The translations under genes and the position numbers were made by a program. Positions 1-5,036 of a stretch of 5,036 nucleotides of DNA are shown here, piece by piece; position 1 is the stretch's first letter, and each line of letters opens with the position of its first letter. The notes beneath the pieces are model-generated. The model ran no database searches. It saw only the letters and a program-made list of their open reading frames with translations, and was not told the origin of the DNA. The DNA is taken from positions 1-5,036 of the forward strand of contig JAICVV010000182.1 in NCBI GenBank assembly GCA_025935155.1. Direction: 5' to 3'. This DNA is from Alphaproteobacteria bacterium (GTDB lineage: Bacteria > Pseudomonadota > Alphaproteobacteria > Micropepsales > Micropepsaceae).

Positions 1-600
1 CTCGGCCACGCACGGGTGCTCGACCGCGCCGGAGGCGACGAACACCATACTGGAGGCGCGATAGTTCGCGCCCATATAGGTCTGCAGGTTCTCGCGGCTG
101 AAATTCGAGACGGTGTTCTCGTTACCGAGAATGGGCCACCCCATCGGCTGCTCGGGGAAGGCGACCGATTGGAGGTGATCGAACACGATGTCGTCCGGCG
201 TGTCGCGCGCCTGACCGATTTCCTGCAGCACGACCTGCCGCTCGCGCTCCAGCTCAGTCTGATCGAAAGTTGGGTGCGTGAGAATATCGCCGAGAATGTC
301 GATGGCAAGCGGCACATCCGCCTTCAGGGTGCGCATGTGAAAAGCGGTTTGCTCACGGCTGGTGTAGGCGTTCATGTAGCCGCCTACAGTTTCGATTTCC
401 TCTGCGATCTGGCGGGCCGTGCGGCGTTCGGTACCCTTGAAGGCCATGTGCTCGAGCATGTGCGAGACGCCCATCACGGGCCTGGTCTCGTTGCGGCCAC
501 CAACATTGACCCAGACGCCGAGAGCGGCACTTTCCAGCTGCGGCATCGGATCGGAAACGATGGCTAGTCCATTGGGGAGCTTTGTGATTTCCACATTCAT
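1..600 (-). CDS. M16 family zinc metallopeptidase (beta-MPP-like), N-terminal part, truncated by window edge
   Basis: This is the N-terminal 200 codons of a peptidase of the pitrilysin/M16 family, similar to the bacterial relatives of the mitochondrial processing peptidase beta subunit. The inverted zinc motif HMLEH lies at residues 47-51 (His47, Glu50, His51). The third ligand is probably Glu127 in VVLQEI, 75 residues further on, as expected for HxxEH(x74-76)E. The flanking MAFKGT and the GGYMNAYTSRE block are typical of the family. No signal peptide is visible, so a cytoplasmic role is likely. Complete members are usually about 420 residues, so roughly the C-terminal half lies beyond the left edge. 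I chose ATG 600 because homologues start close to the VEITKLPNGL segment. ATG 612 is in frame, but a Shine-Dalgarno-like AGAAGGA (613-619) directly abuts it. The physiological substrate cannot be inferred. Confidence 0.93.
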   Translation of the reverse strand, partial: MNVEITKLPNGLAIVSDPMPQLESAALGVWVNVGGRNETRPVMGVSHMLEHMAFKGTERRTARQIAEEIETVGGYMNAYTSREQTAFHMRTLKADVPLAIDILGDILTHPTFDQTELERERQVVLQEIGQARDTPDDIVFDHLQSVAFPEQPMGWPILGNENTVSNFSRENLQTYMGANYRASSMVFVASGAVEHPCVAE

Positions 601-612
601 GTGGGGCGGCAT

Positions 613-619
613 TCCTTCT
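613..619 (-). promoter_or_regulatory. Candidate ribosome binding site of the M16 peptidase gene
   Basis: AGAAGGA on the minus strand lies 12 nt before ATG 600 and directly touches ATG 612. The spacing is long for the first start and too short for the second. Family alignment therefore decides the start rather than the spacing. Confidence 0.4.
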
Positions 620-640
620 GAGATACGCGTGTATGCGGGC

Positions 641-656
641 GGCCCTTGTACGGGCC
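641..656. repeat. Perfect hairpin in the leader of the M16 gene
   Basis: GGCCC and GGGCC arms flank a 6-nt loop (TTGTAC on the plus strand), giving a 5-bp all-GC stem. The hairpin lies 40 nt before ATG 600 and downstream of the candidate promoter, so it would be in the mRNA leader. No T-tract follows it, so it is not a canonical terminator. Any regulatory role is speculative. Confidence 0.4.
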
Positions 657-752
657 AATTCTGAGGCGCGGCAAGCGCTTTGACGTAAGGCAGGAAATCG
701 GCCGAAAGCAGTGCTTCCGGTCACGCAAGGCGCACGTTCGGAGAATGACGAA

Positions 753-781
753 AATGTGCAAACCCAGCGTACCGCTGTCAA
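753..781 (-). promoter_or_regulatory. Candidate sigma-70-type promoter for the M16 peptidase gene
   Basis: On the minus strand there is a perfect -35 hexamer TTGACA (776-781), a 17-nt spacer and a weak -10 CACATT (753-758, three of six matches to TATAAT). It lies in the 221-bp interval between the transporter stop and ATG 600 and would give a leader of about 145 nt. The perfect -35 and ideal spacing support it; the poor -10 limits confidence. Confidence 0.35.
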
Positions 782-787
782 GGCTTT

Positions 788-809
788 ATTTCTGGTTGTG
801 AGCAGAAAT
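788..809. repeat. Inverted repeat just downstream of the transporter stop codon
   Basis: ATTTCTG and CAGAAAT form a perfect 7-bp inverted repeat around an 8-nt loop, starting 12 nt after the transporter stop codon. It is AT-rich and is not followed by a T-run on the minus strand. It may be a weak 3' end stem-loop or an operator near the -35 of the next promoter, but it does not meet the usual terminator pattern. Confidence 0.3.
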
Positions 810-821
810 TCCGTTTTGGCC

Positions 822-2246
822 TTACGTGGCGGCTTCGGCGGGTGCCGCCGCGGGTTCGAGAGCATCGGCGAAAAGCCAGCGCGCGATCAGCAGAATGACT
901 GCCGCAACGGCCATCAATCCCACATGCAAGAGCCAGAAGGTCGAATTGGGCATGGTACCAAGCAGGCCACCGAGATAACCGGTGAGCAAGTTGCCCATGA
1001 ACAGATGGACGTAATAGACCGCGATCATGGTGCCGCCCAGACCCTTCGGCGCGGCGCGCGAATAGAGTGCCAGCCCCACCGGCAGCACGTTGGCGAACCC
1101 GATGTCGTTCAGAATGTGGAAGCCGAGCGCCCAATAGAGCGGCACAGGATGGTGCGTTGTATCGGCCACGAAAGCGCATCCTGCCAGCACCAGCGGGCCT
1201 AACGCGCTGATCGCCACCCCAATGACGATTTTGGTGATCTCGGCAGGTTCCTGCCAGTGTTTGCCGTACCAGCGCCAGAAGGCGATGACACCTATCATGG
1301 TGACCGCGCTGACGAACGCATCCAGCGACACCAGCCAGGTGATCGGCATGTTGAAGCCGAAGAACACCGTCTGGAACGCCTTTTCGCCCCAGACGAGATA
1401 GGCATCAAAGATTTCCTGATTGCCGATGATCGACAGGGCGAGCACCGGCAGCAGCGCCACCAAAAGGATAACCGTTCGCCAATCGGACGCCGTGAGCGGC
1501 GGGCGCGCGACATGGCCGCCCTTCTTTCGGGTGGGTTCGGGCGGGAAATTGCGCCGTCCGGCGAGATAGATGGCAAGCCCAAACACCATGCCGACGCCCG
1601 CAGCGACGAAACCGAGGTGCCAATCTACCTTCTGCCCCAGTGTGCCGCAGATGAAAGGCGAAATGATTACGGCCAGCTGGATGCCAAGGAAGTAGATTTG
1701 GAATCCATCGGCACGGCGGGGATCGTCAATACGATAGAGATCGCCCACCTGGCTCGCGATATTGCCCTTGAAACAACCCACGCCGGCCAGCAACAGCACA
1801 AGGGCCAGCAGAAAAGTGGAATTCAGCGCCAGCAGAAAGGTGCCGATCACCATGATAATCGCACCGATGCTGACGGTAGCCGTGCGGCCGATCAGGCGGT
1901 CGGCGATGTACCCTCCCGCAAGCGGCGTGACGTACACCAGCGCGGCGTAAAGCTGCGCCGTATTGGAGGCGAGCGCCATTTGCGACTGGGTGCCGTAAAC
2001 CCAGCCGATGAAGCTGCGAAAAGCGGCAAAGCCCCACACCTGTTCGATGTGAGCCGGCTGCAGCAGGTAGTGCGTAAGATACAGCACCAGCAGCGTCTGC
2101 ATGCCGTAATAGGCGAAGCGTTCCCAGAACTCGGACCCCGCCAGCCACGCGAGACCGACTGGATGACCGAGAAAGGCTCGGTCCCGCGTGCCGCTGCCGT
2201 CGCCGCGCAATTTCGCCGCGGATACTGCGGCCGCCGTGTCGCTCAC
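822..2246 (-). CDS. POT/PTR2 family proton-coupled oligopeptide transporter
   Basis: This inner-membrane major facilitator protein of the POT/PTR2 family probably imports di- and tripeptides with protons. With the GTG 2246 start it has 474 residues, near the usual 450-500 for bacterial members with 14 membrane segments. The ExxER motif of TM1 is at residues 39-43 (Glu39, Glu42, Arg43). GGYIADRLIGR at 111-121 is the MFS loop motif, Lys160 in GCFKGN fits the conserved TM4 lysine, and FQIYFLGIQL...SPFICG at 182-201 matches the second PTR2 signature. Hydrophobic segments continue to a short Ala/Pro-rich tail. In TM10 the usual GExxxSPVGL reads GFANVLPVGL, so the conserved glutamate appears to be phenylalanine. 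GTG 2246 was chosen for the purine-rich GGTGGA just before it; an in-frame TTG at 2303 would add 19 residues rich in Arg and Gly with no visible binding site. The gene follows the FkbM-type gene by 86 nt, with no obvious terminator between them. The substrate is inferred from the family only. Confidence 0.9.
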   Translation of the reverse strand: MSDTAAAVSAAKLRGDGSGTRDRAFLGHPVGLAWLAGSEFWERFAYYGMQTLLVLYLTHYLLQPAHIEQVWGFAAFRSFIGWVYGTQSQMALASNTAQLYAALVYVTPLAGGYIADRLIGRTATVSIGAIIMVIGTFLLALNSTFLLALVLLLAGVGCFKGNIASQVGDLYRIDDPRRADGFQIYFLGIQLAVIISPFICGTLGQKVDWHLGFVAAGVGMVFGLAIYLAGRRNFPPEPTRKKGGHVARPPLTASDWRTVILLVALLPVLALSIIGNQEIFDAYLVWGEKAFQTVFFGFNMPITWLVSLDAFVSAVTMIGVIAFWRWYGKHWQEPAEITKIVIGVAISALGPLVLAGCAFVADTTHHPVPLYWALGFHILNDIGFANVLPVGLALYSRAAPKGLGGTMIAVYYVHLFMGNLLTGYLGGLLGTMPNSTFWLLHVGLMAVAAVILLIARWLFADALEPAAAPAEAAT

Positions 2247-2283
2247 CTGTCCACCCAACCCTTTGAACCGGCGCACTGTTGCG

Positions 2284-2295
2284 GAGCGGCCGCTC
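2284..2295. repeat. 12-bp perfect palindrome upstream of the transporter gene
   Basis: GAGCGGCCGCTC reads identically on both strands. It lies in the 86-bp interval between the FkbM-type stop and the transporter GTG, 38 bp before that start. It could be an operator or a small RNA stem, but palindromes of this composition also arise by chance in GC-rich DNA. Confidence 0.25.
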
Positions 2296-2332
2296 GCGCG
2301 CAAGTCACGACCGGGTGCGGATCCAAAGTTCC

Positions 2333-3133
2333 CTATAAAGACGGGAGGCGCTTATCGGCTTTGTGGATTGCAAGGACGTCGAAAAAGTCACCCCCATCCC
2401 GCAAACGGGCCAGCTCGCGAATTTCGAATGTATCGTTGCCGGCGTTCCGAGGCGCGACATTGCGGAACAAGCGGTACTCGTGGCGGCGTAACAGCTCATC
2501 GAGATCGTCTATGCCGTGGCCCAATCGGCGGAGACTGCGCGCGGAGACTTCTGCGTAAAGGATTGGGCGGGTCTCTGCGATAACACGTGCATCTTTTAGG
2601 GCTGCGAATTCGAACCCTTCTACATCAATCTTGATTACGCGAGGCTGGAAATACTGCGCGCAAAGCATGTCGATGCTCACCGCCTGGGCCGTGGCGGGTC
2701 TCTTGCCTTCGCCCAACTCGAAGTGCGTGCCGCCAGAGTTCTTGCGGTTGCGCACCGGCGCGTAGCGCGCGCCAGGTATGCCAATCAAGGCATTCACGGG
2801 AGTAGCGACCTGCTCCACACCGTTCTTTCGAATGTTCCGCTGCAGCACACGAAAAGTCCGCTGCAGGGCCTCGACTGCCACCACTTTGCCGGCCAGACCC
2901 GTCTTTTGCGCGATGGGAATTGTGAACGTTCCGATGTGCGCGCCCAGATCAAACACATGATCTCCGGGTTCAATCATGCTCAGCACCATTGCGAGTTCGG
3001 GGCGGACATGCGCTCCGAATTTCTCGATCTGGTTGGTGATGAGATCGTCCGGAAACGCGAGCAGCCGTCCGAAGATCGCCTCCACTTCGATCAGGCGTCC
3101 TCGCTTCGTTGCCACGCCGTCTGACATCGACAT
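2333..3133 (-). CDS. FkbM family SAM-dependent methyltransferase
   Basis: This 266-residue protein is a class I SAM-dependent methyltransferase of the FkbM family, whose members mostly methylate hydroxyl groups on sugars or natural products. The SAM-binding glycine motif FDLGAHIGTFT is at residues 61-71, and the acidic residue at the end of strand 2 is probably Glu88 in VVAVEA. The family-diagnostic KIDVEGFE block is at 168-175. The C-terminal part (about 200-266) is variable, as is usual. No signal peptide or membrane segment is visible, so it is likely cytoplasmic. Starts at ATG 3133 and ATG 3127 are both possible; a weak GGA lies 7 nt before 3133. The start is only 16 nt from the 3' end of tRNA-Arg with no terminator between, so read-through transcription is plausible. 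No glycosyltransferase or biosynthetic partner is nearby, so the substrate is unknown. GC is about 58% by rough count, close to its neighbours. Confidence 0.9.
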   Translation of the reverse strand: MSMSDGVATKRGRLIEVEAIFGRLLAFPDDLITNQIEKFGAHVRPELAMVLSMIEPGDHVFDLGAHIGTFTIPIAQKTGLAGKVVAVEALQRTFRVLQRNIRKNGVEQVATPVNALIGIPGARYAPVRNRKNSGGTHFELGEGKRPATAQAVSIDMLCAQYFQPRVIKIDVEGFEFAALKDARVIAETRPILYAEVSARSLRRLGHGIDDLDELLRRHEYRLFRNVAPRNAGNDTFEIRELARLRDGGDFFDVLAIHKADKRLPSL

Positions 3134-3149
3134 TTTTCGATCCGATTTG

Positions 3150-3225
3150 TGGCGGCCCCGGCAGGAATCGAACCTGCAACCAGCAGCTTAGAAGGCTGTT
3201 GCTCTATCCATTGAGCTACGGGGCC
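3150..3225 (-). tRNA. tRNA-Arg (anticodon UCU)
   Basis: On the minus strand the 76 nt fold as a standard cloverleaf. There is a perfect 7-bp acceptor stem (GGCCCCG/CGGGGCC), a D arm GCTC/GAGC with GG in its loop, and an anticodon loop CTTCTAA (plus-strand 3188-3194). The T arm is GCAGG-TTCGAAT-CCTGC. The anticodon TCT (3190-3192) reads AGA and AGG arginine codons. The discriminator is G, and CCA is encoded at 3150-3152. The variable region TGGTT allows the usual 15-48 contact (A15-T48). The outer pair of the anticodon stem is A27 with C43, a mismatch. All other stem pairs seen are Watson-Crick. Confidence 0.96.
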
Positions 3226-3228
3226 TAA

Positions 3229-3260
3229 CCGGAAGCCGGAAATCAGAATCCAGAATCCGG
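3229..3260. repeat. Short 7-nt tandem repeats in the spacer before tRNA-Arg
   Basis: On the plus strand, CCGGAAG is followed directly by CCGGAAA (3229-3242), and after TC comes AGAATCC twice in tandem (3245-3258), ending in GG. The arms CCGGA (3236-3240) and TCCGG (3256-3260) are inverted and could form a small stem around a 15-nt loop. The repeats lie in the 97-bp spacer (3226-3322) between the NDUFS4-like stop and the tRNA, and would fall in the 5' leader of the tRNA precursor. A weak -10-like TATAGG (minus strand, 3266-3271) lies just upstream, without a convincing -35. I see no clear terminator for the upstream operon in this spacer. Confidence 0.45.
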
Positions 3261-3322
3261 ACCGCCCTATACCACAACTTCCGCTTTCTGAGTTTTGACT
3301 TCCGAGATCTGCTTTTCAAACG

Positions 3323-3625
3323 CTAGTGCGTCCAGGGCACCTTACGGTCATATCTGAAATTATCGGCGTAAGCTTTTGGCTTGTCCCTGGTCGGTAGCGG
3401 CTCGAACAGCTGGTAATCGATGCCGTTTGCCTGCGCGTAGGCGACCGCCTGCTCTTTTGTTTCGAACGCGAGCTGCACCTGGGCGAGAGTGTCTTCGGTG
3501 CTTGACCACCCCATCAGCGGATCGGGGATGAGCGGCGCAGGTTCATATTCCAGCAGCCATTGTTTCGTGTTCCCCCGTGCGGATTGCATGGCGTTCTTGG
3601 CAGGCTTGTAGATGCGCGCACGCAT
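3323..3625 (-). CDS. NDUFS4-like accessory subunit of respiratory complex I
   Basis: This complete 100-residue protein belongs to the ETC complex I subunit family, the bacterial homologues of mitochondrial NDUFS4 (18 kDa/AQDQ subunit). NDUFS4-like proteins are among the few supernumerary subunits shared by alphaproteobacterial and mitochondrial complex I, and they sit on the peripheral arm near the NADH-oxidising module. Visible family features are ARIYKPAKNAMQS at residues 3-15, WLLEYEP, DPLMGWSS (35-42), the FETKEQAVAYAQANG helix (54-68), and the C-terminal YADNFRYDRKVPWTH. There is no signal peptide or membrane segment, consistent with a cytoplasmic-side peripheral subunit. Its ATG follows the ubiG stop codon with no gap, and a strong AGGAAGGA lies 9 nt upstream inside ubiG, so the two genes are almost certainly co-transcribed and probably translationally coupled. 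No nuo genes are in this window, so the subunit is encoded away from any complex I cluster visible here. Confidence 0.92.
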   Translation of the reverse strand: MRARIYKPAKNAMQSARGNTKQWLLEYEPAPLIPDPLMGWSSTEDTLAQVQLAFETKEQAVAYAQANGIDYQLFEPLPTRDKPKAYADNFRYDRKVPWTH

Positions 3626-4372
3626 TCAGCGGTTTCCTTCCTGTCCGGCGACAATCACATAATTCACATCTGTGTCGCGGGACAACCTCCAATCCCACGC
3701 GAGCGGGCTGAAGACCATGCCCTGCAGGCGGAGGATGTTGAGCCCGGCGTCCTTCAGGAGTCCCCTGAGACGATCCGGCGGAATGAACCGGTTCCAATCA
3801 TGGGTCCCAGGCGGCAGCCAGCGAAGCACATATTCTGCAGCGAGTTTCGCCAATGCCAGCGACTTCAATGTGCGGTTGATCGTAGCGATAAAGAGGAGGC
3901 CATCGGGACGCACCAGGCGGGCGCACTCGATTACAAAGCCGGGTATATCGGGAACGTGCTCAATAATTTCCATCGCAAGAACCACGTCGAACGTTAGCCC
4001 TTCCTCGCGCAACATCTCCGCCGTGGCGCAGCGATAGGACACCGGTGCAACTGCGCGCGCGGCGTGCGCCGATGCGATTTCCACATTGCGCTCTGCGGCA
4101 TCCACGCCCAGCACGTCAAACCCAAGCCGCGATAGCGGTTCGGACAGCAGGCCGCCGCCACAACCAAGATCGAGCAACGAAAGCCCTTGAAAGGGGGGCA
4201 GTTCGCGTGTGTCGCGGCCGAAATGTTCCGCGGCAATGTCGCGAATGAAGCGCAGCCGGATGGGATTGAAGCGATGCAGCGGGGCGAAGGAACCTCTTGG
4301 GTTCCACCACTCGTCTGCCAGCCGGGCGAATTTTGCGACCTCGGATTCGTCGATGGATGACGCTGCGCTCAC
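3626..4372 (-). CDS. ubiG: Ubiquinone biosynthesis O-methyltransferase UbiG
   Basis: UbiG is a SAM-dependent methyltransferase that performs both O-methylations of the ubiquinone head group (on the 2-polyprenyl-6-hydroxyphenol and 3-demethylubiquinol intermediates), at the cytoplasmic face of the membrane. With the GTG 4372 start it has 248 residues, the normal family length. The N-terminal signature FARLADEWWNPRG is at 15-27, followed by LHRFNPIRL. SAM motif LLDLGCGGG is at 66-74, and the acidic ribose ligand is Asp91 in GVDA. EIIEHV is at 135-140, TINRTLKS at 164-171, DWNRF at 192-196, and the typical VNYVIVAG near the C-terminus. GTG 4372 is favoured because GGAG (4378-4381) lies 5 nt upstream and the resulting length fits. 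In-frame ATG 4432 and GTG 4456 would add 20 or 28 unconserved residues, and the latter would overlap the lysC promoter region. It heads an operon with the NDUFS4-like gene and is divergent from lysC. Confidence 0.95.
   Translation of the reverse strand: MSAASSIDESEVAKFARLADEWWNPRGSFAPLHRFNPIRLRFIRDIAAEHFGRDTRELPPFQGLSLLDLGCGGGLLSEPLSRLGFDVLGVDAAERNVEIASAHAARAVAPVSYRCATAEMLREEGLTFDVVLAMEIIEHVPDIPGFVIECARLVRPDGLLFIATINRTLKSLALAKLAAEYVLRWLPPGTHDWNRFIPPDRLRGLLKDAGLNILRLQGMVFSPLAWDWRLSRDTDVNYVIVAGQEGNR
3635..3642 (-). promoter_or_regulatory. Strong ribosome binding site for the NDUFS4-like gene, inside ubiG
   Basis: AGGAAGGA on the minus strand lies within the last codons of ubiG, 9 nt from the ATG at 3625. 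The ubiG TGA (3626-3628) sits between them, so ribosomes finishing ubiG end next to this start. This supports translational coupling. Confidence 0.75.
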
Positions 4373-4377
4373 ACCTG

Positions 4378-4381
4378 CTCC
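4378..4381 (-). promoter_or_regulatory. Ribosome binding site deciding the ubiG start
   Basis: GGAG on the minus strand, in the context GCGGAGCAGGT, is 5 nt from GTG 4372. The upstream in-frame starts lack an equally good site: before ATG 4432 there is GGGA one base away, and before GTG 4456 nothing convincing. This favours the 248-residue form. Confidence 0.55.
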
Positions 4382-4397
4382 GCTTTTGTCCGGCGTG

Positions 4398-4406
4398 ACA
4401 ATAACA
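4398..4406 (-). promoter_or_regulatory. Possible extended -10 element for ubiG
   Basis: TGTTATTGT on the minus strand gives a TGn extension followed by TATTGT (four of six matches to TATAAT). Transcription would begin about 20 nt before GTG 4372, which fits the favoured start. The -35 region is poor (TGCGCA at 18-nt spacing), so this is tentative. Confidence 0.3.
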
Positions 4407-4441
4407 GAACGCCCCTTTGATTGCGCAGGCATTTCCCGCGC

Positions 4442-4470
4442 TTGAGCCAATGGCACCTGCCGTCTATGAG
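4442..4470 (+). promoter_or_regulatory. Candidate sigma-70-type promoter for lysC
   Basis: TTGAGC (4442-4447), a 17-nt spacer and TATGAG (4465-4470) each match the consensus hexamer at four of six positions with ideal spacing. Transcription would start near 4477, giving a leader of about 24 nt before ATG 4501. That position agrees with the family-supported start and would exclude an upstream ATG at 4450. It faces away from ubiG in the 128-bp divergent intergenic region (4373-4500). Confidence 0.45.
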
Positions 4471-4500
4471 GTCCAGTGGCGTGCGCGTGAGTCCGGCCGG

Positions 4501-5036
4501 ATGGGCAAGATTGTTATGAAGTTCGGGGGCACCTCGGTCGCCGACCTCGATCGCATTCGCCATGTCTCGGGACTTGTGAAGCGGGAGGTTGAACGCGGTC
4601 ACCAGGTCGCTGTGGTGGTTTCGGCCATGGCTGGCGAAACCAATAAGCTTATCGCCTGGACGCGGGAATTGGCTCCGCTCCACGATCCGCGCGAGTCCGA
4701 TCCGGTCCTCGCCACCGGCGAGCAGGTCACGGCCGGATTGCTTGCCGTCGCTCTTTCAGCGGGTGGGATCAGCGCACGCTCCTGGATGGGCTGGCAGATC
4801 CCCATCCATACCGATGGGATCCACGGCTCGGCCCGGATCGAACGCATCGATCCCGCGCACCTCAATGAACGACTTTCTAGCGGCGAAGTGGCCGTGGTTG
4901 CCGGGTTCCAGGGGGTGGCGCCGGATGGCCGCATTTCAACCCTGGGGCGCGGCGGCTCCGATACCAGCGCGGTGGCCGTCGCCGCCGCTGTCGAGGCCGA
5001 TCGCTGCGATATCTACACCGACGTGGACGGCGTCTA
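4501..5036 (+). CDS. lysC: Aspartate kinase (aspartokinase), N-terminal part, truncated by window edge
   Basis: Aspartate kinase phosphorylates L-aspartate with ATP, the first step of the aspartate pathway to lysine, threonine, methionine, isoleucine and diaminopimelate, in the cytoplasm. The visible 178 codons cover much of the amino acid kinase domain. KFGGTSV at residues 7-13 is the nucleotide-binding signature, followed by [11 protein letters not shown] (38-48), ATGEQVTAG (71-79), GFQG (145-148 region), [13 protein letters not shown] (147-159) and the IYTDVDGV block at the edge. The rest of the kinase domain and the C-terminal ACT regulatory domains lie beyond the window, so feedback control cannot be judged. 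ATG 4501 is chosen because homologues begin a few residues before IVMKFGG. An in-frame ATG at 4450 would add 17 unconserved residues and overlap the candidate promoter. The Shine-Dalgarno is weak (purine-poor GGCCGG next to the ATG). It is divergent from ubiG, a recurrent arrangement in Alphaproteobacteria. Confidence 0.95.
   Translation, partial: MGKIVMKFGGTSVADLDRIRHVSGLVKREVERGHQVAVVVSAMAGETNKLIAWTRELAPLHDPRESDPVLATGEQVTAGLLAVALSAGGISARSWMGWQIPIHTDGIHGSARIERIDPAHLNERLSSGEVAVVAGFQGVAPDGRISTLGRGGSDTSAVAVAAAVEADRCDIYTDVDGV

Noticed and set aside
16..567. 183-codon open frame on the plus strand
   Set aside because: It is antisense to the M16 peptidase, whose zinc motif and flanking blocks are unmistakable; the plus-strand translation shows no family features.
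613..720. In-frame upstream extension of the M16 peptidase, or the tail of another gene
   Set aside because: The frame is open for 36 codons above ATG 612, but contains no ATG, GTG or TTG, and its translation is not a recognisable C-terminus of a neighbouring gene type such as threonine synthase.
353..865. 170-codon minus-strand open frame crossing the M16 leader
   Set aside because: It overlaps the start of the M16 gene in another frame and the end of the transporter, and its Arg/Ala-rich translation matches nothing I recognise.
2247..2303. TTG 2303 start giving a 493-residue transporter
   Set aside because: It adds 19 Arg/Gly-rich residues not typical of the family and has no ribosome site, while GTG 2246 has a purine-rich site just upstream.
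1257..2558. 433-codon open frame on the plus strand
   Set aside because: It lies antisense to the POT transporter and part of the FkbM-type gene, both of which carry clear family motifs. Its translation is rich in Arg, Gln, His and Asp with no recognisable domain, as expected of a shadow frame in GC-rich coding DNA.
2600..3160. Integration site at the tRNA-Arg 3' end
   Set aside because: I looked for a second copy of the tRNA 3' end in the window. Only a short chance similarity (ATTCGAACC near 2608) was seen, with no integrase, and the GC of the adjacent gene is close to that of its neighbours.
3560..3997. 145-codon plus-strand open frame
   Set aside because: It is antisense to ubiG and the NDUFS4-like gene and has no domain features.
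1..5036. CRISPR array, transposon, phage or defence system
   Set aside because: No regularly spaced long repeats, transposase, integrase, nuclease or toxin-antitoxin genes are visible; every substantial interval is occupied by a recognised gene.

Overview
This looks like an ordinary chromosomal stretch from an alphaproteobacterium. The evidence is a ubiG gene divergent from lysC (a common alphaproteobacterial arrangement), a bacterial homologue of the complex I accessory subunit NDUFS4, an M16 processing-type peptidase close to the mitochondrial beta-MPP type, and a GC content of about 60% by rough count. I cannot place the order or genus with confidence.

Layout from left to right. The left edge (1-600, minus) is the N-terminal 200 codons of an M16 zinc peptidase, cut by the window edge. 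A leader of about 220 bp separates it from a proton-coupled oligopeptide (POT/PTR2) transporter (822-2246, minus). Next come an FkbM-family methyltransferase (2333-3133, minus) and a tRNA-Arg(UCU) with an encoded CCA (3150-3225, minus), whose 3' end lies only 16 nt from the fkbM-type start codon. After a 97-bp spacer with short 7-nt repeats come an NDUFS4-like complex I subunit (3323-3625, minus) and ubiG (3626-4372, minus); the ubiG stop codon directly abuts the NDUFS4-like start codon. A 128-bp divergent promoter region then leads to lysC (4501 to the right edge, plus), of which only the N-terminal 178 codons of aspartate kinase are visible.

How the genes relate. UbiG carries out the two O-methylations of ubiquinone synthesis, and the NDUFS4-like protein belongs to complex I, which reduces ubiquinone, so this tight pair is a respiratory unit. 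LysC starts the aspartate pathway to lysine, threonine, methionine and diaminopimelate. The transporter (probably peptide import) and the M16 peptidase could both act on peptides, but a 209-bp gap with its own candidate promoter separates them. The FkbM-type methyltransferase has no visible partner and may be transcribed by read-through from the tRNA gene.

I found no phage, transposon, CRISPR, toxin-antitoxin or other defence module, and nothing that amounts to a new system. The points most worth a second look are a POT transporter that appears to lack the conserved TM10 glutamate, the tRNA-Arg/fkbM arrangement, and the coupled ubiG/NDUFS4 pair.
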